From the NCBI RefSeq assembly GCF_000378345.1, contig NZ_KB899545.1:310001-374000 (forward strand): a stretch of 64,000 bases of DNA. The letters run 5' to 3'. The notes below the pieces were generated by a model. The model worked only from the letters and a program-made list of their open reading frames with translations, was not told where the DNA came from and ran no database searches. Each line of letters begins with the position of its first letter. The stretch's first letter is position 1. Shown here one piece after another: positions 25,417-33,722 of this stretch. This DNA comes from Hirschia maritima DSM 19733. Its GTDB lineage: Bacteria; Pseudomonadota; Alphaproteobacteria; Caulobacterales; Hyphomonadaceae. Position numbers and translations under genes: made by a program.

Positions 25417-26693
25417 TGACCCCATTGGAACGGTTTGAATTCTATAAAAAGCGGATTGAAACGCTCAATCCCGAACTCAATGTCTATATCCACTTGTGTT
25501 TGGAGCAAGCAGAAGAGGATGCTCGGGCATCTGAGCAACGGGTTCGAAATGGTCGAGTGTTGTCCGATATCGATGGTTGGTGTGTCGCGGTTAAAGCCAA
25601 TATCGCCGTAAAAGGATTGCCACATCACGCAGGTATTGCTGCTTACAAAGATGATATCGCGATAGAAGATGCAGTCGCTGTAGCTCGGTTAAGAAAAGCC
25701 GGAGCAGTTGTTCTAGGTGTCGTAAATATGCATGAAGGTGCATTGGGTGCGACAACAGATAATGAAACATTTGGTCGGACCCAAAACCCTTGGAAACACG
25801 GATTTACGCCGGGTGGATCTTCAGGAGGATCAGGTTGTGTTGTAGCAGCAGGACTTAGTGATTTTGCTTTAGGGTCTGACACTATGGGGAGTGTTCGAAT
25901 TCCATCTGCTTATTGCGGCGTTCAAGGACACAAACCTACGACTGGACTGGTTCCAGATAAAGGCGTTTTAGCTTTGTCCCACACGCTCGATCATGTAGGG
26001 CCGCATGCACGAAGCGTAGATGAATTGCTCCCAATCTTACGAGTCCTAGGTGCGAGTTCTTTAGATCAGACGAAAGTTGATCTTCGGTCTATCAAGATTG
26101 GAATTTGGTCAGGAGAAGGCGATGTTGTTCTTACACCTTCAGTTCAAAAAGGGTTTGACGGGCTTCAAAGCAAATTAAGTGCATCGGCAATTTCACTGAA
26201 GAAAGTTAGTCCACCAGTATATGGTTACGGTAAGTCTCGACGAGCGGGCCTTTTGGTTTCTGAAGTGGAGGCTGCAAAAATTCATGAAGAGAAATTGAAA
26301 ACCAATCCAGATGGATTTTCTGATTTATTCAAAAAATTAATGGCTTGGGGTGCTGCGCGACCACAAGAAGAAATTGATAAAGCTTATGAGCATATATTTG
26401 CTGTTAAGGATGCATCGATGGCTACGTTTAATGATGTGGATGTCGTCATTGCACCAACGGCTCCCCAACAAGCGTTTTCATTTGAAGATGATGTTCCTGC
26501 TAACCAAGCTGATTTCACTGCATGGGCCAATTTTGCAGCTCTGCCAGCTACGGCTGTGTGTATTGGTTTGTCCGAAGATAAGCTCCCTTTATCTTGTCAA
26601 ATCATCGGAAAAGAAAACGAAGATGCATTCGTTTTAGCTGTAGCCCAGCAAATTGAAGAATTGTGTGGGCGTCCACCTAGTCCATACAAATAA
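25416..26693 (+). CDS. Amidase signature family enzyme
   Basis: 425 residues. Catalytic elements are the Lys in 'VAVKANIAVKG', the Gly/Ser-rich signature 'GFTPGGSSGGSGCVVAAGLSDFALGSDTMGSVRIPSAYCGVQGHKPTTG', which supplies the cis-Ser and nucleophile Ser (in DTMGSVR). A late 'VIAPTAPQQA' and 'LPATAVCIGLSEDKLPLSCQIIGKENEDAFVLAVA' fit the family. It shares the ligase stop codon and is followed at once by a bidirectional terminator. Hydrolysis of a carboxamide or N-acyl bond to the acid for the neighbouring ligase is the obvious reading, though the amide is unknown. Confidence 0.85.
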   Translation: MTPLERFEFYKKRIETLNPELNVYIHLCLEQAEEDARASEQRVRNGRVLSDIDGWCVAVKANIAVKGLPHHAGIAAYKDDIAIEDAVAVARLRKAGAVVLGVVNMHEGALGATTDNETFGRTQNPWKHGFTPGGSSGGSGCVVAAGLSDFALGSDTMGSVRIPSAYCGVQGHKPTTGLVPDKGVLALSHTLDHVGPHARSVDELLPILRVLGASSLDQTKVDLRSIKIGIWSGEGDVVLTPSVQKGFDGLQSKLSASAISLKKVSPPVYGYGKSRRAGLLVSEVEAAKIHEEKLKTNPDGFSDLFKKLMAWGAARPQEEIDKAYEHIFAVKDASMATFNDVDVVIAPTAPQQAFSFEDDVPANQADFTAWANFAALPATAVCIGLSEDKLPLSCQIIGKENEDAFVLAVAQQIEELCGRPPSPYK

Positions 26694-26724
26694 AAAAAAA
26701 GGCTCTGAAAATTCAGAGCCTTTT
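26692..26724. terminator. Bidirectional terminator between convergent operons
   Basis: Stem GGCTCTGA (26701-26708), loop AAAT, TCAGAGCC (26713-26720), with TTTT on the plus strand and nine T on the minus strand (A run 26692-26700). It serves both the amidase operon and the minus-strand enoyl-CoA hydratase operon. Confidence 0.9.
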
Positions 26725-26728
26725 GTAT

Positions 26729-27514
26729 CTATGAGAAAGTGAAGTTGGGCGGGCGCTTTTCTAAAAACGCCTTGAAACCGTCCTTAAAATCTTCGTTGGC
26801 AAAACCTGCAAGAAACAATTCTTGCGCTTCTTTTGAAGATGGCGTCCAGCCTTCATATTGAAGGCCTTTAATCATTTTTTTTGTTGCACGCGTGGACCAT
26901 TGCGAGAGGCTGCAGATTTGATCAGCTAACTCGCGTCCAGCTTCTAGGCCAGTTTTCTCGGTCTCTAAACGGTCTATCAGTTTCATTTGAAAAGCTTCAG
27001 TTGCCGCGAAAATACGTCCTGTAAACAGGATGTCTTTTGTTGTTCCAGGTCCGACAGCAGCCAGTAAACGTCGCGTATCACCAGCTGGATAAACGAGACC
27101 AAGTTTACCTGGTGTTACTCCGAATTTTGCTTTCTCATGAGCAATGCGTAAGTCAGTTGTCATGGCTAAACTCACACCGCCACCGACACATGCGCCATCA
27201 ATTGCAGCGATTGTGGGCTTTGAGCAATTCTCGATGGCATTTAATGCATTGGAAATGGCATCAGCTGATTCTTTTGCGGATTCTTCTGTTTTATATATTT
27301 CTTCAAATTCTGAAATATCTGCCCCAGCCGCAAATGCACCAGCATCTCCTCCGTGAATAATCAGAACTTTCACAGATTTGTTCGCGTCAACCTCAGAAAC
27401 AAGGTGCGGAATTGCTTGCCACATATCCAGTGATAACGCATTTCGTTTATCAGGTTTATTGAGGACTAGCTCGGCAAGTGGGCCATCAATGTCTAGTCTA
27501 ATTGTTTTGGTCAT
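26729..27514 (-). CDS. Enoyl-CoA hydratase/isomerase family protein
   Basis: 261 residues. Crotonase hallmarks: 'LNKPDKRNALSL', 'FAAGADISEFEEIYKTEES', 'AIDGACVGGGVSLAMTTDLRIAHEKAKFGVTPGKLGLVYPAGDTRRL' and 'ATRATKKMIKGLQYEG'. The start at 27514 was chosen because the longer frame overlaps the aldehyde dehydrogenase by 50 nt. Last gene of the operon membrane protein, flavoenzyme, aldehyde dehydrogenase, hydratase. Hydration, isomerisation or ring-opening of an acyl-CoA are all within the family. Confidence 0.85.
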   Translation of the reverse strand: MTKTIRLDIDGPLAELVLNKPDKRNALSLDMWQAIPHLVSEVDANKSVKVLIIHGGDAGAFAAGADISEFEEIYKTEESAKESADAISNALNAIENCSKPTIAAIDGACVGGGVSLAMTTDLRIAHEKAKFGVTPGKLGLVYPAGDTRRLLAAVGPGTTKDILFTGRIFAATEAFQMKLIDRLETEKTGLEAGRELADQICSLSQWSTRATKKMIKGLQYEGWTPSSKEAQELFLAGFANEDFKDGFKAFLEKRPPNFTFS

Positions 27515-27515
27515 C

Positions 27516-28934
27516 TTAGTCCTCGGAAAAAGCGCTGATAGGTGCAGGCGCACCAGTATTAGCAATAAGCGCTTTACGTCTCAAGAAGCGTTGGAAGCCA
27601 ACTGTTCCCATTCGTGAACCACCCATTCCAGATAGCTTAAAGCTGTGCTTCTCTGCTTCATGAAATAAAGACGTTAGAGCTGCATCATTCAGGCTGATAG
27701 CACCAGCTTCAATATGGACACCAACACGTTGAGCTTCTTTCAGGTCGCTGGCAAAGACAGCTCCAGATAAGCCGTATTCTGTATCATTCGCGAATTTGAT
27801 TGCATCCTGAGCTGTTTCAAATCCCATTACTGGAATGATTGGGCCAAAGGTTTCATCAGTCATGACCTTCATCGAATGGTCGACATTTGAGATGACAGTT
27901 GGCTCTAACCATAAACCTCCACCATGATTTTCAATCTTTCCACCTGCAAGAATCTCAGCGCCTTTGGCAACTGCGTCGTCAATATGGTCTTGAAGAATGG
28001 TTGCTTGTTTATCAAAAATGATTGGTCCGATTTCACCTTGAGTGATTTCAGGCCAATTTAAGCGAGTCTGTTTCGCCTTTTGAGTAAGAAGGTTAGTAAA
28101 CTCTGCAAGGATATCGTTTTGTACGTATACGCGCTCAATGGATTGGCATGCTTGGCCAGTTGATAATGTTGCGCCACGAAGCGCGGCATCTGTCGCATGC
28201 TCAAGATTTGAACCAGACAGAACGATGAGGGGGTCTTTTCCGCCTAACTCGAGGAAGGCAGGGATCATCTGCTCCGCCGCGGCCATCGCCACCTTGCGAC
28301 CTGTCGCAACTGATCCAGTAAAACAAACTGCGTCCACATTCTTGATTAGACTTGCGCCCGTCATTCCATTACCTTGAACAAATGAAAGAACGTTTTTAAG
28401 GGGGCTGTCATCGATGACTTTACTCAAAACGTCTGCAAAACGCGGTGTCACTTCAGAAGGTTTGATCATGACCGAGCAACCAGCAAGAAGTGCGGGAACG
28501 GTATCAATCATTGAAAGGACCATTGGAAAATTCCAAGGCGAGATTACCCCAACAAGCTGATATGGAATAAACTGCGGAGCATGCTGTAGGGCTGGATTAG
28601 AAATGCCCTTTGTCCACCCTTTAGGTAATAGGCTTTCAACTTGTCCCAACCAAGCCATAATTGAGCCGGCTACCGCATCTACTTCGAGTGCTGCAATTTT
28701 TCGTCGCCCAGTATCTTTCTCTAAAGCTGCAGCAATATCGACTTTATTTGCGATCAACAATTCAGCGAATATTTTCAATGCATCTGCTCGTTCGGAAAGG
28801 GCTAGCTGAGCCCAATTCGATTGGCTTTGGCGTAATTTGCTCGCGACTGATGCAATAACTTCTTCGGAAGCAGATTGGATTGAATAATCATATTCGCCAG
28901 TTCTAGGGTTTCTGACTTGAAGTGTGTTTGACAT
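27516..28934 (-). CDS. Aldehyde dehydrogenase
   Basis: 472 residues of the class that includes coniferyl and other aromatic aldehyde dehydrogenases. Asn135 (PWNFP), Glu229 (LELGGK) and Cys263 (GQACQS) are the expected catalytic residues; 'FTGSVATGRKVA' (205-216) is the cofactor motif. It sits 1 nt from the hydratase and 1 nt from the flavoenzyme gene, so it is co-transcribed with both. It likely oxidises the aldehyde made by the flavoenzyme or by a ring- or side-chain cleavage. Confidence 0.88.
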   Translation of the reverse strand: MSNTLQVRNPRTGEYDYSIQSASEEVIASVASKLRQSQSNWAQLALSERADALKIFAELLIANKVDIAAALEKDTGRRKIAALEVDAVAGSIMAWLGQVESLLPKGWTKGISNPALQHAPQFIPYQLVGVISPWNFPMVLSMIDTVPALLAGCSVMIKPSEVTPRFADVLSKVIDDSPLKNVLSFVQGNGMTGASLIKNVDAVCFTGSVATGRKVAMAAAEQMIPAFLELGGKDPLIVLSGSNLEHATDAALRGATLSTGQACQSIERVYVQNDILAEFTNLLTQKAKQTRLNWPEITQGEIGPIIFDKQATILQDHIDDAVAKGAEILAGGKIENHGGGLWLEPTVISNVDHSMKVMTDETFGPIIPVMGFETAQDAIKFANDTEYGLSGAVFASDLKEAQRVGVHIEAGAISLNDAALTSLFHEAEKHSFKLSGMGGSRMGTVGFQRFLRRKALIANTGAPAPISAFSED

Positions 28935-28935
28935 G

Positions 28936-30519
28936 TTATCCTAGTCCTAGTGAGCCTGGATTGATGTTGTTTTTTGGATCAACAATAGCTTTGATCTGCT
29001 TCAACAACGTCTGTGAATCTGCATCGCGGTTTTCGCTGTAAGGGTATGTGCGTCCGATTTGGAAGTGGGCTGCACCGTGTTTCTGGAAAATATCGATCAC
29101 TGCGGCACGCGTGTCGGCGACCAGTTTATTGCCTTCTTCGCGCACGCCATATGGCTTGGCGTGCTTCAGTGTGCTCGCTTCTACTGTCGCCTCGTGAATT
29201 GGGAATAACTCGTCAGGCCAGATGAAAACAGGTTCGATGAGAAATCCATTTGTAGATAGAGTTGTGATCAAATATCCGGTTTCAATTTCGTGCTTTTTAA
29301 AGTCGGCGGCCTTAGACTCAAATAATTGCGCAATCTCTTTCCAAATGGCTTCAGCTTTAGACATTGGAACAATACCGTGCACCGGAACCCATCTTTCACC
29401 TTCAGGGCCAAGAATGTTGTTTAACGGTGTAAAGGGATTGGATCGAATGATTTTTGGAATAGAGTTTTCTGTTTCAGATCCACCTTCGTCTGAAATGATT
29501 TTCTTTAACCGGTCGATGTCGGCCTTTACGCCTTCAGCAGAGCGTCCTTCACAAACTATATGCAGAGACCAGGCATTGTCCTCAACAAAGCCACGGCCCG
29601 CCATTGCAATCTTAGCACCTTCTTTCAATCCTTTAAGAAGAGATCCTTGTCCTTTAATGACATTCCCGAGTGTTTTGACATCTGCTACCAAAGAGGCACG
29701 TTTCAATCGGATTTTGGTCAAATTAGGATCAAACCCAAATACTTCACAAGCAATGTTTTGGCGGGACACTGCGGCAGTAGCGCGTGCACACTCATCTTGT
29801 GAAGAAAACTCAAAGCTTGCCCAATCTTCAAATTCAGGTCTTGGAATGAGTCGTAATGTGACTTCGGCTTTGTGTGCGAGTGCTCCTGCGTCTCCAAGAA
29901 ATAGACCTGTGAGATCAGGACCATAATGTCTCCAAAATGGAGACCCGTTTTCGGTTCCAGAAGTTGCTGTTTTAACTAGAGTTCCATCTGCAAGGATGAC
30001 TGTTAGTGCTGTAACGCTTTCCGTAGAAGGACCATGAGTACCTGCACCAAAGAAGGCATTGTTTTGTGAAAGTCCGCCACCAAGTGTCGAAGTAATGCCT
30101 GAGAGTGGCCCCCAAAAAGGTGTGCGTAGCCCAAGTGGTTTCAAAGCTTCATCAAGTTGAAGCCAAGTTGTACCTGATTGAGCGGTAACATACATATCAT
30201 CGGCATTGATTTCGGTGATTTTGTTCAGTTTGGAATAATCTAAAATCCCTACATTTTCACGGTCCGGGATGTAGCCTTTTGTATAAGACATACCTGCACC
30301 GCGTGGGTTTAAGGCAATATCGTTTTCAAAAGCTATTTTGATAATTTGTTGTAATTGTTCGATCGTTTCAGGAGTGGCGACAAAAGATGCAGTTGCACCT
30401 TTTGTCCAAATGTCCTGACTCATGAATTCGCAAGTCTTAGGATCGGTTGCGCATCCAAGTGATTTGAGTTGGCCCAAAACAGACTCTGGAATAGAAGAAT
30501 TTTGAATGTTTGTTTGCAT
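28936..30519 (-). CDS. VAO/PCMH-type FAD-linked oxidoreductase
   Basis: 527 residues. The PCMH FAD-binding domain is visible as 'NPRGAGMSYTKGYIPDRENVGILDYSKLNKITEI' and 'AKGATASFVATPETIEQLQQIIKIAFENDIAL', and the closing 'YPYSENRDADSQTLLKQIKAIVDPKNNINPGSLGLG' matches the p-cresol methylhydroxylase/vanillyl-alcohol oxidase branch, where 'DPxxxxNPGxLG' is typical. The start at 30519 is preceded by AGGAG. Family reactions include oxidation of 4-hydroxybenzyl or alkylphenol carbons to alcohols or aldehydes, which fits the downstream aldehyde dehydrogenase. The electron acceptor could involve the upstream HemJ/CopD-like membrane protein; this is inference. Confidence 0.85.
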   Translation of the reverse strand: MQTNIQNSSIPESVLGQLKSLGCATDPKTCEFMSQDIWTKGATASFVATPETIEQLQQIIKIAFENDIALNPRGAGMSYTKGYIPDRENVGILDYSKLNKITEINADDMYVTAQSGTTWLQLDEALKPLGLRTPFWGPLSGITSTLGGGLSQNNAFFGAGTHGPSTESVTALTVILADGTLVKTATSGTENGSPFWRHYGPDLTGLFLGDAGALAHKAEVTLRLIPRPEFEDWASFEFSSQDECARATAAVSRQNIACEVFGFDPNLTKIRLKRASLVADVKTLGNVIKGQGSLLKGLKEGAKIAMAGRGFVEDNAWSLHIVCEGRSAEGVKADIDRLKKIISDEGGSETENSIPKIIRSNPFTPLNNILGPEGERWVPVHGIVPMSKAEAIWKEIAQLFESKAADFKKHEIETGYLITTLSTNGFLIEPVFIWPDELFPIHEATVEASTLKHAKPYGVREEGNKLVADTRAAVIDIFQKHGAAHFQIGRTYPYSENRDADSQTLLKQIKAIVDPKNNINPGSLGLG

Positions 30520-30530
30520 AGTCTGTACTC

Positions 30531-31193
30531 CTAGAAATTGGTAGGCAGCCAAAGGCCCAATATGGCGGCAGATAGAAGTAAAGCCCATATGCCAAGTACA
30601 AGAGGGCGAGCTTTATTGAGAGTATCTGCGATAGCTGATTTAGCGGAAGAATTGTTTGGGCCATTGAGTTGAGCAATTGCAGACCCAAGAGGCTTTAAAA
30701 CAACTCGAATATATAAGCCGAGGGAAATACACCCAGCTAAAATAAGCATTTTTAGGTTCAAAAACAGGGGTGTTTCGGTTTTTCCTACCAAACCTAAAAT
30801 TGATATGATGGTGAGCAAAGTGATAGCTCCATACCGTATAGCAAAATCCAAGTTTTTCAGGTTATTGGAAGCTTTCCCGTGACTTAAATGAAGCTTCCAC
30901 GCAATTACCAGCCAAACCAATGAAAACGCGATGATTGCAATAAGCAATACGAAGGGAATTTGAATCCATGATTTTATGAAGGCAAGTGATAAACCTGTAG
31001 GCAATGCGAGTATAAGTGCGGTACGAGGAGCCATATCTACATCATTGACGACTTTTAAAGCCATCATTTGATGTGAGGTTTCCGTCTCAGTATTGATTAG
31101 GAATCTGCTTGTGTAAAAAGCGCCTAAGTCTCCGCCTAGCCAATAGACGAAAATCAGAACATGTATAAGCGTTATTAGAGCTTCAATAAACAA
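30531..31193 (-). CDS. HemJ/CopD-like integral membrane protein, second copy
   Basis: 220 residues with hydrophobic helices throughout. Helix 1 reads TLIHVLIFVYWLGGDLGAFYTSRFL with His11, the same signature as the protein at 4674-5366; the following 'VDMAPRTALILALPTGLSLAF' matches 'IDMARTGIISLLPLGLHMGY' there. The TTG start at 31193 is backed by GGAGG 6 nt upstream. It is the first gene of the operon with the FAD oxidase, directly behind palindrome G. It may pass electrons from the flavoenzyme to the respiratory chain; no direct evidence. Confidence 0.6.
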   Translation of the reverse strand: MFIEALITLIHVLIFVYWLGGDLGAFYTSRFLINTETETSHQMMALKVVNDVDMAPRTALILALPTGLSLAFIKSWIQIPFVLLIAIIAFSLVWLVIAWKLHLSHGKASNNLKNLDFAIRYGAITLLTIISILGLVGKTETPLFLNLKMLILAGCISLGLYIRVVLKPLGSAIAQLNGPNNSSAKSAIADTLNKARPLVLGIWALLLSAAILGLWLPTNF

Positions 31194-31211
31194 GCTTCAC
31201 CTCCATTTCTC

Positions 31212-31227
31212 AAAAGATATATCATTT
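31212..31227. promoter_or_regulatory. Regulon palindrome G (AAAAGATATATCATTT)
   Basis: Identical to site C. It lies 19 nt upstream of the TTG start of the minus-strand membrane-protein operon and 28 nt from the 3' end of the second GntR gene. Confidence 0.8.
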
Positions 31228-31254
31228 AAGAAATAGAAAGGCGAGACCTAAATA

Positions 31255-32052
31255 TTATTTATCTGTTTGCCAATTTTCTTGAGCGGCGTTTCCGCGTGAT
31301 AATCTCATGTGATATTCAAATTTATCAGCCCGATAATTGGCTGTAATGTTTTGAACAGGACGGCCTTTGGCATCCCGCATGATTCGATGTATCCGCAAGA
31401 GTGGAGAGCCGGGCGCAATTCCCAATACAGCAGCGATAGCAGGTTCTGCAGAGACTGCAGAGATAGTTTGCTCCGCGTCTATTGGCGCGTGACCAGCTCG
31501 TTCCAACAATTTTAGTAATGATCGATTGGTGAGTTCGCTATCATCATAAGCTTCTGCAACATCATCAGGAATGTATGTGATCAGGTATGAAAACGGTTCA
31601 TCATTTAATTTTCTTAGACGAACAATTCTTTGAACACTCGAGCCTTGGGGAAGTTCAAGCGATTCTGCTATCGCTGGGCTGGCTGTCCCCATTGTGCAAT
31701 CTAGCAATTGAACCTCAGTTTCCAGACCCATTCTCGTCAACCCATCGATCATGGTGTCGAAACTACCTTTAACTGCAGGGGCTGTGGCATCATAGATGAC
31801 CACGGTACCGTTACCCCGTTGACGACGGACTAAACCTGCAACGGCTAGTTCGTTCATCGAACGCTTTACGGTGATACGGGAAATACCAAGCATTTTGGTA
31901 ATGTCTTGTTCCGCAGGTAATTTTGTATTTAGTGGGATAGAGCCGTCTAGTATTTTTCCACGCAAAATATCATAGAGCTGCTGATACAGGGGAGTACCGG
32001 AATTTTCATCAATTTCAGACTGCGATATGACAAGAGGGGCTGCTTCGGCCAT
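31255..32052 (-). CDS. GntR/HutC-family transcriptional regulator, second copy
   Basis: 265 residues. DNA-binding part: 'GTPLYQQLYDILRGKILDGSIPLNTKLPAEQDITKMLGISRITVKRSMNELAVAGLVRRQRGNGTVV', then a UTRA effector domain with 'RIVRLRKLNDEPFSYLITYIPDDVAEAYDDSELTNRSLLKLLERAGHAPIDAEQTISAVSAEPAIAAVLGIAPGSPLLRIHRIMRDAKGRPVQNITANYRADKFEYHMRLSR'. Unlike the gene at 19291 it is preceded by two copies of TAGGAWTCCWA (32058 and 32140) and is not under the common palindrome. It may therefore recognise a different site and effector and act as a second input to the region. Confidence 0.85.
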   Translation of the reverse strand: MAEAAPLVISQSEIDENSGTPLYQQLYDILRGKILDGSIPLNTKLPAEQDITKMLGISRITVKRSMNELAVAGLVRRQRGNGTVVIYDATAPAVKGSFDTMIDGLTRMGLETEVQLLDCTMGTASPAIAESLELPQGSSVQRIVRLRKLNDEPFSYLITYIPDDVAEAYDDSELTNRSLLKLLERAGHAPIDAEQTISAVSAEPAIAAVLGIAPGSPLLRIHRIMRDAKGRPVQNITANYRADKFEYHMRLSRGNAAQENWQTDK

Positions 32053-32057
32053 TGATT

Positions 32058-32068
32058 TTGGAATCCTA
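32058..32068. promoter_or_regulatory. TAGGAATCCTA-like element next to the second GntR gene, proximal copy
   Basis: TTGGAATCCTA, one mismatch from a palindrome. It ends 6 nt before the GntR ATG and overlaps the only plausible Shine-Dalgarno (AGGA on the minus strand). Autoregulation is inferred. Confidence 0.4.
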
Positions 32069-32139
32069 GATAATCTTCGTTATCCCATTTGTAGCTTGAT
32101 TTGACGGCATGTCCAAATAGGAGAGAAGGAATAATATAC

Positions 32140-32150
32140 TAGGATTCCTA
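32140..32150. promoter_or_regulatory. TAGGATTCCTA element, distal copy
   Basis: An 11-bp palindrome with one central mismatch, 72 nt downstream (on the plus strand) of the proximal copy and about 24 nt from the end of the YciI-like gene. Confidence 0.4.
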
Positions 32151-32173
32151 AATTTGTCGCTTGGTTTTAGTGA

Positions 32174-32596
32174 TTATTTGCTAACACCTTTGCTTAGATC
32201 ATCTGTTGGACCACCAGCGGCGCGATGACTGATTGCCTCAATGCTTTCCCAGATTTTACCGCCGATGTATTGGCCAATAGAGTTAGAAAAAACTTGATAT
32301 TTAATAGTCTCATACATACCGCAAGTAATGTACGGGTCGCCATTCATCAGAGCTTTTGCTTCTTCTAGGGTGTCTGCAAGCACTAGAAATATTGAGCCGA
32401 CTAAGGCTTCTCCGCCTGGTTCTCTTACCGGGCCGGCTGTAATGTAGCGTGTCCAGTTTTTTTCAACATGTTCTAAATGTCCCGCCAAGTGGACTTTGCG
32501 AGGCTCGGCGCTATTGGGGCCGTCGGTACACACAACAAGAAAACAATTTTGCTCTAAGCGTCCAACATATGGGGGAGATTCTGGAAATGCGGTCAT
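32174..32596 (-). CDS. YciI-like protein
   Basis: 140 residues, a YCII-domain alpha/beta-barrel. 'NCFLVVCTDGPNSAEPRKVHLAGHLEHVEKNWTRYITAGPVREPGGEALVGSIFLVLADTLEEAKALMNGDPYITCGMYETIKYQVFSNSIGQYIGG' carries the usual R-x-x-H-L-x-H and 'GPxxxxxGxxxGSIxxxxxxxxEEAxxxxxxDPY' patterns; the His and Asp of this family are the proposed active residues. Last gene of the five-gene minus-strand operon read from palindrome H. Function of the family is only partly known; relatives appear beside chloro-aromatic degradation enzymes. Confidence 0.82.
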   Translation of the reverse strand: MTAFPESPPYVGRLEQNCFLVVCTDGPNSAEPRKVHLAGHLEHVEKNWTRYITAGPVREPGGEALVGSIFLVLADTLEEAKALMNGDPYITCGMYETIKYQVFSNSIGQYIGGKIWESIEAISHRAAGGPTDDLSKGVSK

Positions 32597-32606
32597 GGAT
32601 TTGGTC

Positions 32607-33722
32607 CTATTTCAAAACGTTTTGGGCAACGAGGCTGTCAATAACCTTTTGTTGCTGGGATATTGCTTCCATGCGTCCTATCATCTGACCGTGCGGTGTA
32701 CGGTTGGGTGGGGCATGTTTGGCGGCTGTATATGGGGTGCTGAAGGCTTGGTTTGGTAGACGAGACAATGTATTCGTCATACCCGTTTTACGACGCGTTT
32801 CACGTAAAGCACCGATATCCAAAACGCTATTTGCATTTAGAGTTTCGCCAGTTCCAGCTTCAGCAAGTGTGCGACCATACCAGTCTAATACTGTAGACAT
32901 GGCATCAGTAGACGCCGCTGGTACAGGTGTCCCGATGATGCTAGCTGAATTAGCAGATACGACATAAGCAATGTTTTCAATTGCACGCGCTTTTTTACAA
33001 ATATGCTTCGGCGTAAGAGTTGGTGCGCCAACTTCGGATGTTGGATGGAGAAGTATCTCGGCTCCATTGAAAGCATGCATTCGTGCAATCTCTGGGTATA
33101 AGATTTCCTCACTCGCGATTGTTCCCAAACGCCCAATTTCAGTGTCGGCTACAGGGAATATTGCATCTTCCCCATACACTTCCAGATATTTGTCCCATAC
33201 GTCGTAGGGGCTAGGCGTGTATAAAGAAATCATCCGGCGATAGCGCAAAACTGTCTCACCGGATGGGCTGTATACAACATTTGACTGGAAATAGAGATCG
33301 GGAAAATTTGGATCGTTTTCATAGTGGTTTGAACACAAGAAAACACCAAGCTTTTGAGCTGTCTGTGCGAGTTTTTCCGTAAACTTACCGTCCATATCAA
33401 TAGCGGCTTTGTCTTGCCATTCTTCTCTTGTTTCTTTCAAAGGAAAACCGGTCATCCAGTATTCGGGAAGAACCACTAATTTCAGGTCGTAACCGTTAAA
33501 ACCTTTTAGAAAACCTTTGGCCGAACCAATTTGTTGCTGGACTCTGGTGATCGCCCGATCCATTCGCGCGTGCGCATCTTCAAAACTATTGTCTTGGTTT
33601 ACGGCATCACACACGGTTTGTAATGCTAAAGCAGTATATCGCATAGATTGATTTCCTTGCGCGAAAGCGGGGGAGGATGCAGCAAACGCTCCTACGCCCG
33701 CGAGTAATTGGCGGCGGGTCAT
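32607..33722 (-). CDS. Tat-exported nitrilase-fold protein with altered catalytic residues
   Basis: 371 residues. N-terminus MTRRQLLAGVGAFAASSPAFAQGN is a twin-arginine-type signal. The nitrilase fold is clear: Glu87 in VVLPEYW, 'YRRM' at 161-164, and 'GTIASEEILYPEIAR' from 200. In active family members these positions are Glu, Lys and Cys; here the Lys site reads Arg163 and the Cys site reads Ser204. The rest of the fold (PExxR, 'AYVVSANSA') is intact. It overlaps the downstream deacetylase gene by 4 nt, so it is part of the ring- and amide-cleaving operon. Either a non-catalytic binding protein or an enzyme using another mechanism. Confidence 0.75.
   Translation of the reverse strand: MTRRQLLAGVGAFAASSPAFAQGNQSMRYTALALQTVCDAVNQDNSFEDAHARMDRAITRVQQQIGSAKGFLKGFNGYDLKLVVLPEYWMTGFPLKETREEWQDKAAIDMDGKFTEKLAQTAQKLGVFLCSNHYENDPNFPDLYFQSNVVYSPSGETVLRYRRMISLYTPSPYDVWDKYLEVYGEDAIFPVADTEIGRLGTIASEEILYPEIARMHAFNGAEILLHPTSEVGAPTLTPKHICKKARAIENIAYVVSANSASIIGTPVPAASTDAMSTVLDWYGRTLAEAGTGETLNANSVLDIGALRETRRKTGMTNTLSRLPNQAFSTPYTAAKHAPPNRTPHGQMIGRMEAISQQQKVIDSLVAQNVLK

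Noticed and set aside
29222-29926. A 234-residue open frame on the plus strand
   Set aside because: It lies wholly antisense to the well-supported FAD oxidase gene, has no ribosome-binding site and no recognisable domain.
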